A program made the position numbers and the translations under genes. Shown here piece after piece: positions 1 to 11,590 of a stretch of DNA of 64,000 nucleotides; positions within the stretch are counted from its first letter, which is position 1; every line of letters starts with the position of its first letter. The notes below the pieces were generated by a model, which saw only the letters and a list, made by a program, of their open reading frames with translations, made no database searches and was not told the DNA's origin. Source of the DNA: Macrostomum hystrix (Eukaryota > Platyhelminthes > Macrostomidae); contig CATNEN010000041.1 of the NCBI GenBank assembly GCA_950097015.1, forward strand, positions 62,001-126,000, given 5' to 3'.

Positions 1-2567
1 TAATACATAGCAGAATTAGTCTACCACTGAATGAGAGCCAGATAGCTTACCTGGGCCATATCAACCTTGAAGATCTTAATAGGCATAACAATAATAGCAA
101 AAGCTCTGAGTACTAGTGTCAGTGCAAGCAAAACTTTATTATAGCTAAAATGTGATAAGGAACAAGTAACACTTCTTGTTTTATCTTTTTTAATTAAATG
201 TTTCAATGTTGAAAATTTAAAGCTTAAAAACATAGACTGTGGAAGTGCTATTACTTATATTTATTGGCAATAATATTGCCCCAATAGACGAAAAATTCAA
301 TAGGCCTACTTACAACTTCTGGACTGTTAATTTCAATTGGAAATAAAAGTGATTAATTTAATGAAAATCAACAGCCAAGTCAAGCTAATATTAGGCCTAG
401 CCATAAAAATACTATACTTGTTAAAAAAAGAAAAGTAAAATTACAGTAGATAGGCAAATAGATGGCTAAAATAGAATATTCGATAAGTTCATGACATAAT
501 AGCTAGCCATGTGCAAACCCTGAACCCAAAAAAATAATATGAATAGGGAAATAAACAATTTCACTACAAATTTAAAAAACCCTTCAGTTAACAATGCCAT
601 TGTTTACATTAAAAAATAGAAAATAAAAATAAGAACATCTTGATAAAATCAGAGCAAATAACTATCATTGTTTAATAAATACTGGAAAAACTAGCTAATG
701 TAAAGATAATGTCAATATTTACAAGAGAGAACAAGCTTGGTTTAAAATTAAATCACTTGCTTAGATTCATACATTTCATTAAGTATAAAAACTGTCAATT
801 CTTAACAAGATAGATACTGTCTTGATTATTGATAAACATATAACTAGGTCTAGGCATAGCTAGTAGGTCTATATGTAATATAGGTAGCTATATATTTAAA
901 TTTATTTTATATTGACAGGATAAAACTAAAATAAAGAAGCAGTGAATTGGGCATACAATTATAACCAACTATTTTTTAATCATATATTGCTAATAAATAG
1001 ATGCATCCGATTAAACAGGGATTGTAAAATTCAAGTTAGTCACTAGTTAGCTTCATACTATGATTGCTGCATGATATAGTAACTAAAATAATATGAAGAT
1101 CAATTATTCATGAAAAAATCTTCATAAAATTCGTCGAAGCAACATATTTTGTAAGTTATATCAAAAGAAGAGCTTTGTATCTGCTTCCAATAAAAAGTTA
1201 TCAACGTTTTAAAGTGAAAAAAGTGAAAAGTTCCTATCTCGCTAGTGTATTTTTCCGTAAAAATCAGCCTTTAATAAATTTTCTAAGAAACGAAGTGTCC
1301 CGTCCTTCTTCTTCTAGTGGTCCTTGGATGTGCACTGTTCATTTAACATTTTTTGAAATGTTATTAAATTAAATTTTTGAAATAAATTTAATACTAAATT
1401 AGGACAGTCAGTTATTACTATAAAAATAAAAGATACATTTCCATATCTAATATTTAACTGCCCTTGATACTGTACTCTAATTTAATTAAACTTTGTTTAA
1501 GTATGAGTGTGAAACTCCGGGCCGCGCGCGAGTTGATCATATTTACGCGCTTATTTGATTGCCTCGCAATTCAAAGAACTTTTTTAAAAGGCCTGGCCTG
1601 GCCGGCCTTTAATTGTAAAAAGCTTACTCCGAGTAAGTAACTCCTGAATTTTTGGAAAATCTAACTTAACATTCCTCAAACCTACGCGAAAGTTGACCTC
1701 GAATTTATGAGATTTCTTTTCAATTGAGTTTGTATGTGTTAATTAAGTACATTTTTTATTTTATTGAAATTGGAAGCAAAACATTAAATTTTTTAAGTAG
1801 CCATACAACGTTAAGGTGTCTAAACATATGATTTTGGTTCTTAGATTTTTCTATACGACGCTATCAACGTGATTTTTTTTTGTTTTTCATCCCTTATGGG
1901 TCATGAGCATACTATGGTTTTACTAGTTGGTAGTATTTATTTTATTTATAACAACTTTTCTAAATAAAATAACTATTAGAAAACTTCAGCAATTCGGTTG
2001 TATTTATTTAAAAATAAGCATTACACATCTCTCGTTTATTTGACAAAAATCACATTGCATTTTGCATACAGTTCAGTAAGTCATTATTATTTTAATAGAG
2101 TCAGCTAGCACATAGCCAGGTTTTTATTCTAGATATAATAAATATGAAAATGTATTATTCAGCTTGGCGAAAGAAACTAAGCTATATCCAACTATACTAA
2201 ATCTCTAATATTTTCAACAAAGTTTCTATAGCTTAATAATCCAAGAAAATCCAGTATTGCCACTTAGATAAAACTTTCCATTCATTGTAAAAAGGATTTC
2301 ATTAGATTATACAAGAAAAAATATATTTCATTGTCAATGAAAGCCAATACAAGCTATTTTCTGTACAAACTTGCAATAAATTAACTATATTTGGATATCT
2401 ATATTGACAGAATTTACTAAATTAAATTTTAATTTTAATAATAATTTTGTCTTTTGTAACTTTAATAACTGTCTCATAAATAATTTGTACTAATCGTTTT
2501 TCTTTTTAAAGTAATTACCTATCTAGTAAGCAGTGCCAGAAATTGCCTTTTATGCTGTTTGTTGCAG
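1..2567. other. AT-rich non-coding region
   Basis: No coding region can be supported here. The sequence is AT-rich with many stops in every frame; the short open frames at 21-233 and 1175-1372 have no recognisable composition or domain. It may hold the promoter, 5' exon or first intron of the CIB-family gene that follows, since the first CIB exon found (from about 2568) starts at a splice acceptor rather than at a clear ATG. Confidence 0.6.
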
Positions 2568-4333
2568 ATTCAGGGCATCCAATTGGTGATCCATGGCAAC
2601 TTGCAGGGTGCATTCTCCAAAGAGGAGCTGGCTGAGTATCAGGAGCTCACTTATTTGACAAGGCGGGAAATCATTGAGTACGTTTTGAACAATATTATAC
2701 CTGTGGCTATTTTTGTTCTGCTTAAATTGGTATCTATATCCAGCTTCTCACCTGCTCTCACACCAGGGTGTACAACCGATTTGTCAAGATCGACCCAAAT
2801 GCACTGAAAGAGGATGCCAAAAATCCCAGAGTGGATTGGGAAAAAATTCTAGCCATCCCAGAGCTGAGGGTGAGTTTCCCAGCAACATTTCAACTGCAAA
2901 TAACAGACAGCCTTCCACCTGCTCACAGACAGCCTTCCACCTGCTCACAGACAGCCTTCCACCTGCTCACAGACAGCCTTCCACCTGCTCACAGACAGCC
3001 TTCCACCTGCTCACAGACAGCCTTCCACCTGCTCACAGACAGCCTTCCACCTGCTCACAGACAGCCTTCCACCTGCTCACAGACAGCCTTCCACCTGCTC
3101 ACAGACAGCCTTCCACCTGCTCACAGACAGCCTTCCACCTGCTCACAGACAGCCTTCCACCTGCTCAAAGACAGCCTTCCACCTGCTCACACCCATCACC
3201 GCAGATGAACCCATTTAAAGATCGCATTGTGCGTGTGTTCAGCAGCGAGCCCAACCGAATGTCCTTTGAGGACTTCCTGGACATGATGTCAGTATTCAGC
3301 GAGGCGGCCGACAAGGCACGAAGGTGAAGTACGCCTTCCTAATCTACGATTACGACGGTGATTTGCACATCGGCGAGGCCGACCTGCGCTGCATCATCCG
3401 GGCGCTGACGGCCAACGAAGAGGGCGGGCCGCAGCAGCAGCAGCAACTGACTGACGAAGATATTGATAAGCTGGTGAACAATGTGAGTGCTCGTGTCAAT
3501 CAGTATAATTGTAGAGTTAATTTAAGCAAATGAGACTGAGATTTATTAATTGTTTTTCTTTTGCTTATTGAATAGTTTTTGTAAGCCGTGCGGGCGCAGA
3601 ATTGTGCAGATAGCATATAACCAACTTGTGTGGCCCATAATTTCAATCGCGAAATTGAAATCTCTTATCTACTGAGACTTGAGAGTGGCGAGTCCAACTT
3701 TTAGCATTTAGCTGGGTTTGCTATTAAATGGTTACTTGGCAATAGAAAAGGCTACGTATATCCACCTTTCTCTAAACTGATACTGAAAGCAGAAGCTGCC
3801 AGCCCATCCCAGATCCTCATGTTGAGCTGCCAGCCCATCCCAGATCCTCAGGTTGAGCTGCCAGCCCATCCCAGATCCTCAGGTTGAGCTGCCAGCCCAT
3901 CCCAGATCCTCAGGTTGAGCTGCCAACCCATCCCAGATCCTCAGGTTGAGCTGCCAACCCATCCCAGATCCTCAGGTTGAGCTGCCAGCCCATCCCAGAT
4001 CCTCAGGTTGAGCTGCCAGCCCATCCCAGATCCTCAGGTTGAGCTGCCAACCCATCCCAGATCCTCAGGTTGAGCTGCCAGCCCATCCCAGATCCTCAGG
4101 TTGAGCTGCTATTATCCCAGACCGCTACTCAATATCCCATATACGGCACCGGGAACTAGCAGCATTGGGATCCTGTAATCCGACTGAATCTCCGCTTATC
4201 CGAACCCCGTCGCTGCTCGCAGATCCTGGCCGAGTCGGACCGGGACGAGGACCGCAAGCTGTCATTCGCCGAGTTCGAGCACGTCATCTCCAAGGCGCCA
4301 GACTTTGTCAGCTCGTTCAGGATTCGCGTCTGA
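2568..4333 (+). CDS. CIB1-like: CIB-family calcium- and integrin-binding EF-hand protein, with one frame break
   Basis: Exons seen: about 2568-2677, 2767-2869, 3205-3482 and 4223-4333 (stop TGA 4331-4333), all with GT donors and AG acceptors and matching phases. They encode about 200 residues, close to the CIB1 length of about 190. CIB proteins are small calcium-dependent regulators that bind integrin tails and other membrane proteins. Visible marks are the N-terminal [14 protein letters not shown] segment, [24 protein letters not shown], one EF loop starting DYDGD and a second starting DRDED, and the C-terminal [12 protein letters not shown] typical of the family. The start codon is not settled: the first exon opens at an acceptor, and a second acceptor at 2605 (CAACTTGCAG) is also possible, so an upstream first exon is likely. 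The frame breaks at about 3323: codons before use one frame (…KARR then TGA) and codons after use another (VKYAFLIYD). One missing base restores family spacing, so this is an assembly error or a decaying gene. CIB1 versus CIB2/3 is not certain. Confidence 0.82.
2903..3190. repeat. Minisatellite, 22-bp unit, about 13 copies, in CIB intron
   Basis: A tandem array with unit ACAGCCTTCCACCTGCTCAC plus AG fills the intron between the CIB exons ending at 2869 and starting at 3205. Copies are nearly identical, with one C-to-A change in the last units, which points to recent expansion or homogenisation. Its open frames (repeating 22-residue peptides) are a by-product of the period. Confidence 0.95.
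3795..4110. repeat. Minisatellite, 31-bp unit, about 10 copies, in last CIB intron
   Basis: The unit contains GCTGCCAGCCCATCCCAGAT followed by CCTCAGGTTGA. It lies in the intron 3483-4222. Its CCCAGATCCTCAG core is also found in the minisatellite of clathrin intron 6 (about 15570-15760). Confidence 0.95.
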
Positions 4334-5837
4334 CTGCGTGGCGAACTTCACTGCAGAAGATGAAGATTGTGTAAATCAGTTTTACTGTTACACATGCAGT
4401 TAGATTTGTTACCTGCTGTCATATGTTCCTGTGCTGTGATATTGTGCAATCCAGCCTGCTACTTTGAGTAATCTATTTTTACTACTTAATTATCCAACCG
4501 GCCTTAAATTTGTTTGCCGCATGTAAAATTCGCTTTTTTTCTCCCCATTTTATTGTTTTGTTATAATGCTTAATTTTAAATGCTTGCTTTTAAAATACCA
4601 TCTTTTTTTACCTTTATCCGACATATGTTTATTCGAAGTTTTTGTTTGATAAACAAATGAATTGAACATGATTTGCTACTCATTACTAGTAGTGTATTAG
4701 GTTTTTTGGCGCTGATTATGTTTTACCCCTTTTTCTACCTTTACTAAAAGAATTTGCGCATAAAATAACTTCAATCTGTTAGAACTGCCGCTCTAACCCT
4801 GCCTCTGTAGAGCGAAGCCTTTCTTGATTACACAGTTTTCGGCTTTTTGCGCGAAAAATATTTAGTGGACATTGCTTCCATCGCTCTAATCTTTAGTTGG
4901 ATTTGTTAATTCTGTAGTTAAACTATTCTGTGCAGATTAGTGTATGTATCAGGGATGTACGAGCTATAATTCGATAGCCTAATTGTTTTCGATGAAAATA
5001 CATCATTCGAATTCGTGCCAGTTTGACTGAAAACGCAATTAAAAATTCGGCCAAGAGAGAGGCTGTTTGATTTTTCCTTCTAGAGAAATTCGGTGGGACA
5101 TCCGGGTCCGTAACTGGCACGTCCGTTTTGGGGCGCTGACTAAAAATTATGATTTTGCCGTTTCTCCAAGACTGGAAAAAAATATGTTTTTCTGTTTTCG
5201 CCGCTTCTGCTCCGCAGGATTGCCGCATGACCCGCTCGGGTCGCAGGTGTGCGCAGGAATCGCGAGGTCACACCCCTCGCACCTTTGATTAAATTATTCG
5301 AGCGATAAGCAGCACGAGAACACTACTTGCCTGTTGCGGCCTCTCTTTCCAAAACAAGTTGTTTGACATGCGGGGGCGCAGCAGGTGAAGGAACGGCAGT
5401 GGTGGGTGGAGTGTGTGTACATACGTCACTGCTTGGAACGCGGTGCTGGCCCTCCTCTACATTGACGTTTTTGTGGCTGCATGGTGCGTGACTCACGCGG
5501 CGGTGGGGCGGGGCGCGCTGCCCTCCCTCTGTACTGTAGCCGTGCGGCATTCTCGCTCTGCCCGCGTCTCCTTGTGTGCGTCTCGCGCTTAATTTGGGCC
5601 ATTGGCTCTAAGAGGGCCGGGTGAGAGGGCGCGTTTGGCTGGCCAGCTTTTCATGGGCTATTTAACTTTGGCCCGGCACCCTGCTGTATCAGGAGACGCA
5701 GAGTGTGCGCTTGTTTAAATAGCAGTCCGTGGTTTAGTGCCAGTTCGAGCCGTGTGAGCTTGTTCAATACCCGCACTAGACAGGCCAAGTGCCAGACTCA
5801 AAGCTACAGGGCGAGTGACTTGAGCTACCGAGGAAAT
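4334..5837. other. CIB 3' flank and GC-rich presumptive promoter
   Basis: After the CIB stop the sequence is AT-rich to about 5200, then becomes GC-rich (5330-5700) ahead of the candidate exon at 5838. A CTATTTAACT element near 5657 could act as a TATA-like box, but that is only inference. No coding region is supported. Confidence 0.4.
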
Positions 5838-6121
5838 ATGCGACAGCGCCGGGTTGCCATGGCCAGTCTGCCACCATTCCTACCAGTCGCCGCTGCGTCT
5901 GAGCAGCCGCAGCTGGCGGACCCTCCCGTCATGGCGGATCGCTCTCCAAGCATAGGCGACTCGCCGCTGCCCAGCAGTTCGCGGCTGCGCCAGCGACGCA
6001 ACGCCGTCTACAGCCGACCGCCTGAGCTGGACCGTCTGCTGGGTCTGCCTGCCGGGGCCTGGGTGGCTGATCTGCTGCTGACGGACGACCGGGCCGAGTC
6101 AGCTGCTGAAGAGGCCGGACG
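5838..6121 (+). CDS. Candidate first coding exon of an unidentified gene
   Basis: An ATG at 5838 opens about 94 codons of GC-rich, codon-biased sequence rich in Ala, Pro, Ser and Arg (MRQRRVAMASLPPF…), ending at a possible splice donor GGACG/GTGAAT at 6121. The C-terminal part, containing YSRPPELDRLLGLPAGAW, looks more like real protein than the serine-proline stretch before it. No domain is recognised and no downstream partner exon could be found before the clathrin gene. It could be a first exon with a long intron, a non-coding 5' exon, or chance open frame in GC-rich DNA. Confidence 0.3.
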
Positions 6122-8807
6122 GTGAATGCGGCGCCGCGATCAAGTGACGCTTTTCAAATTATAATTATCTATTTCAAATTTGCGCTAGAGTTGAAGCTGA
6201 AGTGTGCATTTGTTTTGAACTGATTCTTTTTGGCGCGAATTCGAATCTCTTAACAATATTCAATCGATAACAATGCGTTTAATTACTGTAAATAATAGCA
6301 GGAGTCCAGAAAACGCTTTCCTTGTCCAATGTCGTCTGTTTTGTATTGAACTGTGCTCTTGTTACTCGCGATTTCCCCGATGCTAACAGCCTGTGTACAG
6401 CTTTCCACTGTAGTTACTTCTCATAATGTTTGATGCGCCTGGTTTGCTGTGAGATACCTCCGTGTAATTAACTGACAAGGAGGATCTAGTGGGTTGCCAT
6501 GGAACTCATTTCGGACAGAATTAATCAGTTAATCCAGTTGTGTGCTACAGTAAGCTAATTTGGTCGATGCGGTTTCCATGGCGCAATGAAGCAGATGCAA
6601 ATCTCTAATCTGTACCTAATCCTATAAAAGTGCACGCATTGTTGACAGCATTTTATGTTCAAGCTGATTGTCTGCGCGCCCCAGTTGACGTCGTTCCTCG
6701 ACTTGCCGCGCACACCTGGAATTTACCGCAATGCAAGCCTATCTGGCGACCGTCTGTCCCGTACCACTTGCACTGGGATTATCTCCCCCGCGTGTGTAAA
6801 AGTACAAATAAAATAATTGCACTGTGGAGAGCGCAGCCTTCGCGCAGACATCTGGCGAAATTCGTCGAGTTTTTCAGCTGGTTACTCGCTCCGCTATGGA
6901 ATCAGTTGGGAGCTACTTTAGCACCTGTCTACTGTAGGCTCCGTCCGTAGGGGAGGTGCAACATCATTAGTTATATCCACTGAATTAGGACAGTACAGTA
7001 TATAACGTTACTCGTTGGTCACGCGCCAGCATTGACTGCTGGAGCCTACCTAGCATGTACCTACTGCATCATGCCCAATTCCTTGCCGATTGAGATTTTA
7101 TCTTAGATGTATTTATATAAAACTGCTGGAATAGCATTGCGCAGCTAAAATTATCCCCTTGCACTGGGGCTGCCCATGAAGGCAGCGTGCTCAACTGCGG
7201 AGGCTGCAGATTCTGGTCTATAGCAGATGGTCTTGCATGAATTGACGTCAAAGTGATTTCTGCCATTCTATACCCTGCGGGCTCGGAGTTAACTGGTTCT
7301 CATTTTGGCATTTGTGCAGCGGCTGGCTCAGGTGTTACTTAGTCACAATTAAGACAAAATGACCAGCGCATAAAAATGAAACACTGCTCAACATGGCTGA
7401 GTGCAATTTTTGTGTCTCTCTCGCTGCGGCGTTTGAGCTGCATTTTTTACTCCTCATTGCGAAACTGCACGTTTTATGTTCTCGGCCAGCAGTTAGAACG
7501 ATGCAGCCTATGCTGGCTCAAAGTTATGCTCTCACAGTTCTAGTGCCAATTTGGTGCCGGAAGAACCCGCCAGCATGCATTTTAACTGCAGGGCAATAGC
7601 ACAAAAGGCTACAGTTTAACTCATGCAATCTCTACATTAATCAAACAGCTGGCTATTCGCTTCTCCGGTAATGCTCAGAAAATATGACGAGCAAAAATTT
7701 TGGATACGAAAAATAACAACAGCTCGCAGCCACTTGTTCTGTTGCGAGTCTTTGTCACGGGGACAGAAACCGCCTGTCGATACGGCGAGTGGCCAAAATT
7801 ATAGGCAGCTTAAAAATAGCAGCAGATGGTGAAGGCAGCCACCGCACCGAAACCCGGGCCGCAGAGCCTCATCACGTGATCGCTGCTTACTGCATGCTTA
7901 AACTAATCTTCTCACTTGACCGAAATAGCAAGGTGTCTGCAACACGAGCTTCTTACGACAGTCACAAAAGATGTGGTCACTAATGAGAGTTCTGAGCGTC
8001 ATTAACAGCGATCCAGGTTCGCTTCAGCTCAGGGGCCCTGAATCCCCTTAAATCAGGGCTGACTAGCTATTTCTGAAGATCCAAGCTGCGTGTAATTGCT
8101 GCATTCCCTCTTTTAATCCTAGCTCAAACAAACCAACGTGAGAATTGAGAAATAATAAATTCCACAGCCTCCTTGGAGCAGCCTGCTTGTCTGGATGACA
8201 GCATGCTCATCCGCATTCGTTAATCTCCTGGATCACGGCATCCCGAGTCCTGGGACCACAGGTCCTCGCTGTCCAGCTTCCCGGTAAGCCTCATGTTTTC
8301 CTCAGACTTGATTTTGCCCACCCTGGTTTAATTGCAGTCGAAGCTAAACTTATGAGCACTTGTACTTTCCTGTGAGCCCTGTGCAAATGTGTCGCTCTAA
8401 TTATCTGCTGGGACCTGGATGGCACCTTTGCTTCGAAAGGCACTTCTCAATTTGCTTTTGTCCTATCTTATATTGACGAGTGAGTTTATGACTGTCGCAT
8501 GTGTTGCTCACGTTGGTTCGGAAAGTTTCAGATCTACGCATCAGATTTACATTTTCAGCTCTGTTTAAAAACTTCAAGTGAAAAACTTGCAGGCAAAGCC
8601 TCGTAGAATTCAATCCGTGATCGGACATGCCGAGAAACACATTGGGACTCCATCTCGATTCTCAGGAATTCAACAGTTTTAAATTTCATACGACATAATA
8701 TTACGCGATCGACGTTGACTCATATTGACCCAAGTCAATATTGTATCTGTACAAAAATGCCTATCACAAATCAAAATTAGGATTCAAGTAAGCACCTGCT
8801 GCACAAG
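6122..8807. other. Non-coding intergenic region
   Basis: No feature is supported. Open frames are short, in poor codon context and have no recognisable domain. Base composition is mixed, less AT-rich than the left end of the window. Confidence 0.5.
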
Positions 8808-9168
8808 GGGGTCAGGTAGAGCGGTTAACGCGTTTGCCTCGCGCACCAAGGTCCCTGTGCTCGATTCCGCGGCGAGGCCACATCAAATTGGGGCGCAGCC
8901 GCGGAGAGAAGGCTTGGGGGCTTTTCGTGCAATTTACGCCCTTGAGGGCCAACCTCCAAGGCACAGTGAAGTGTACACTGCCTGATGAGGCGAAAGTCAG
9001 GGCAGATGTACTCACCTGTGTGAGCGTGTGCCTGCATACGGTATCTGTGTGCGTTTGTGCTCAGGAGTCAGCGAAATGGACAGAATTGCCTCCTCGCTGG
9101 CTGCGGGTCTAGAATCACCGAATGATGTGCCATTGCCCGCAGCCCTCGCGCAAATATTAATTATTATC
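8808..9168 (+). mobile_element. tRNA-derived SINE, copy A
   Basis: The 5' head is tRNA-like: an A-box region containing AGAGCGGTTAACGCGTTTGC and a B-box region GCTCGATTCC. A body follows with GGGGCGCAGCCGCGGAGAGA and AGGCAC…GTGTACACTGCCTGATGA, ending in a TTAATTATTA-like tail. It shares the full structure with copy B at 9210 and with three reverse copies elsewhere in the window, which defines a dispersed family. There is no coding capacity; mobilisation would depend on a partner LINE. Confidence 0.88.
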
Positions 9169-9209
9169 AAGCAACTGCTTTTAATGAGCATATGCACACT
9201 ATAGTCTTA

Positions 9210-9576
9210 GGGGGTCGGTGGCAGAGCGGTTAACGCGTTTGCCACTCGCACCACAGTCCCTAAGTTCGATTCCACGGCGAGGCCACATTTATTTGGGGCG
9301 CAGCCGCGGAGAGAAGGCTTTGGGGCTTGTCGTGCAATTTACGCCCTTGAGGGCCAACCTCCAAGGCACAGTTCGAGTGTACACTGCCTGACGATGAGAA
9401 AGTCAGGGCAGATGTACACACCTGTGTGAGCGTATGCCTGCGTACGGTATCTGTGTGCGTGTGTGCTCAGGAGTCAGCGAAATGGGCAGAATTGCCTCCT
9501 CGCTGGCTGCGGGTCTAGTGTCACCAAACTGTGTCATTGCCCGCAGCCCTCCTGCAATTATTATTATTATTATTAC
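9210..9576 (+). mobile_element. tRNA-derived SINE, copy B
   Basis: Same family as copy A and the cleanest copy seen: head GGGGTCGGTGGCAGAGCGG, B-box GTTCGATTCC, the shared body, and a (ATT)n tail at about 9556-9576. It lies about 40 bp after copy A in the same orientation. Confidence 0.9.
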
Positions 9577-11590
9577 ACTATAGTCTTAGCAGGAAAGGCA
9601 ACATGTAAAAGGTTTACCCTGGGTACCCTGGATTATCAGCCTGGATTTCGAGTAATTTCCGGTCTACTGTATCTGCTCTTCGCTTGTCATCTGCTCCATC
9701 ACGAGCACGTGAGTCCTTGAACTCTCCTTTTGATGCACTTAACACGTTCATAAACAGGTGAAAAGGCAGCTCATCTATTATCCTCCCCACAATGAAGTGA
9801 CGGCAGCGTGAGCCCCAGTATTTCTAATTGCTTTAAATAGTTTTCTGCGAATGGCATGCAGGGGCCCGGGTCCCCGTGGAGACTGCTGTGTGAAAGCTGA
9901 TCCACCTCTGCCTCGAGCTTCGATTTGCGAGGACACCAACTCCTTTATAAAAGTGCAACTCGAATGTACGGATAAGCTAATTTATTCGGCCTAAGGGCAG
10001 ACCTTCGCGCCTTTGATGACCGGATCTGACCGCAACTGCCGTACTTCATGCCCGCCTCTGCGCGGACAGGAAGTGGAATGCAAGCGAATGCAGGGGACTC
10101 GAAAGCAAAAAACACTGCTAACTCATTAGGCCTGCAGTTTACACTGATTTATATTTGAATAAATTTTATCATTCGACCACATTCCATAATTCAATTTTTT
10201 ACCTGACCTGTCCTGAACATCACCTGTCATACGTGTGTACTTTAGGTATTAACTACACGTGTCCCGAGGCTTGTCTGGATAAAACCAATCTGACTGGACC
10301 GCATTCAGTCCATCGAATGTAATTCACACTTAAGTTTAATTTTACCACTGTATAGCGCGACTAAATCCAGGAGGACCAGACAGTCGGCTTCGCTGTCAGT
10401 CAGCTTCGCTGCGCTTCCAGCTTCCACCAGGGGAAAGTAAAAAGTATTTGTCTCATATAGCACAACTCGCAATGAAACTCTGCAGAGCATTTTGATCTAC
10501 AGCAACACAAAGCGGTAAAATAGTGCTTTTAGCCCTGAAAAACCGGTCAAGCCAGGACCACTAGTAGTTCCTAGTGGATTCAATAGTAGATTCAAGGATA
10601 CTTGAATCCTTTTGGATTCACGTATTCGTGTACAAATAGGACACGTCGTCAGGACGCGAGTGCCCGCAATGATCCCAAATCTGGGGGCGTCATGACACTC
10701 TGATCCCATGCAGGTGAAGGGATGCTGTGATGTTAGTCAACATCAGTTATTGTAGGCGTCAGGACACATATGCTGTCGTATGAGTACAGCGGGAGTACAG
10801 AGTACCCTATGTAGCATCTGATCCATGGCCAAGCTCCCAGCCGGCGTCAGGACTTGTTACTGTCCGACCAGATATGTATATGGCTATACCGAATAAAGCA
10901 AGACAAGGCAGTGGCTTAATTAGATATGAGCGCAACTCTGCTTCAGCGGGTGTGCTTCTCGCTGGCAATGTATTTGTCAATTGCTTTGCCAAAGCAGTAA
11001 TTACTTCGTCATCGCAGTAAGAGCTCCTTAGGGCTCTTGCAGAGAGAAAAAGCGCGCGAAGTTCTGATCCCAGAATCCGCTTAATCTTTGTTTGCCACGG
11101 CTCGCCTGGAGCCAGGCAGGTGCCCAAAACCACACCCACATCGGTGATCCGTCCCACCACCCTATCCAAGCCACAACTGGCCAATCACAGCGCAGCGGGG
11201 GAAGGCAAGCCCGGGCGAGAACCAATCAACGAGCAGTAAATAAGCTATTAGATAGCTTTTTACCTTTGAGCAGGGACTATTTAAACTAACCGGTAGTTTA
11301 ACTACCTTTGAGCTCATCTCAAAAATTAATTGGTGGAATGCGTGCACGCGACGCACGCGGCCATCAAGTTCTTCCGGATTTGCGTTATCAATAACGTAAA
11401 ATTGAGAACTTATTCAAACGCAATTCGCGCTGAATGAGCCGTGCACCTATACTCTCTTCACTGCACGTACGAGATTGATATATTGGTCGTCCGAATTACA
11501 AGGACAGCATCGGGAGGGTCGTGGACTCAAACTAAATTTGCAGTCCAATAATATTTTTTATTGCTGTGGTCACAGAGATCACAGTCCATC
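9577..11590. other. Clathrin upstream region
   Basis: No coding region is supported. The stretch 11400-11590 just before the clathrin ATG should hold the 5' UTR and core promoter or a splice-leader acceptor; I see no convincing TATA box. Confidence 0.45.

Noticed and set aside
9210-9290. A functional tRNA gene
   Set aside because: The A- and B-box match continues into a shared non-tRNA body in five copies, so it is a SINE head; no complete cloverleaf was seen.
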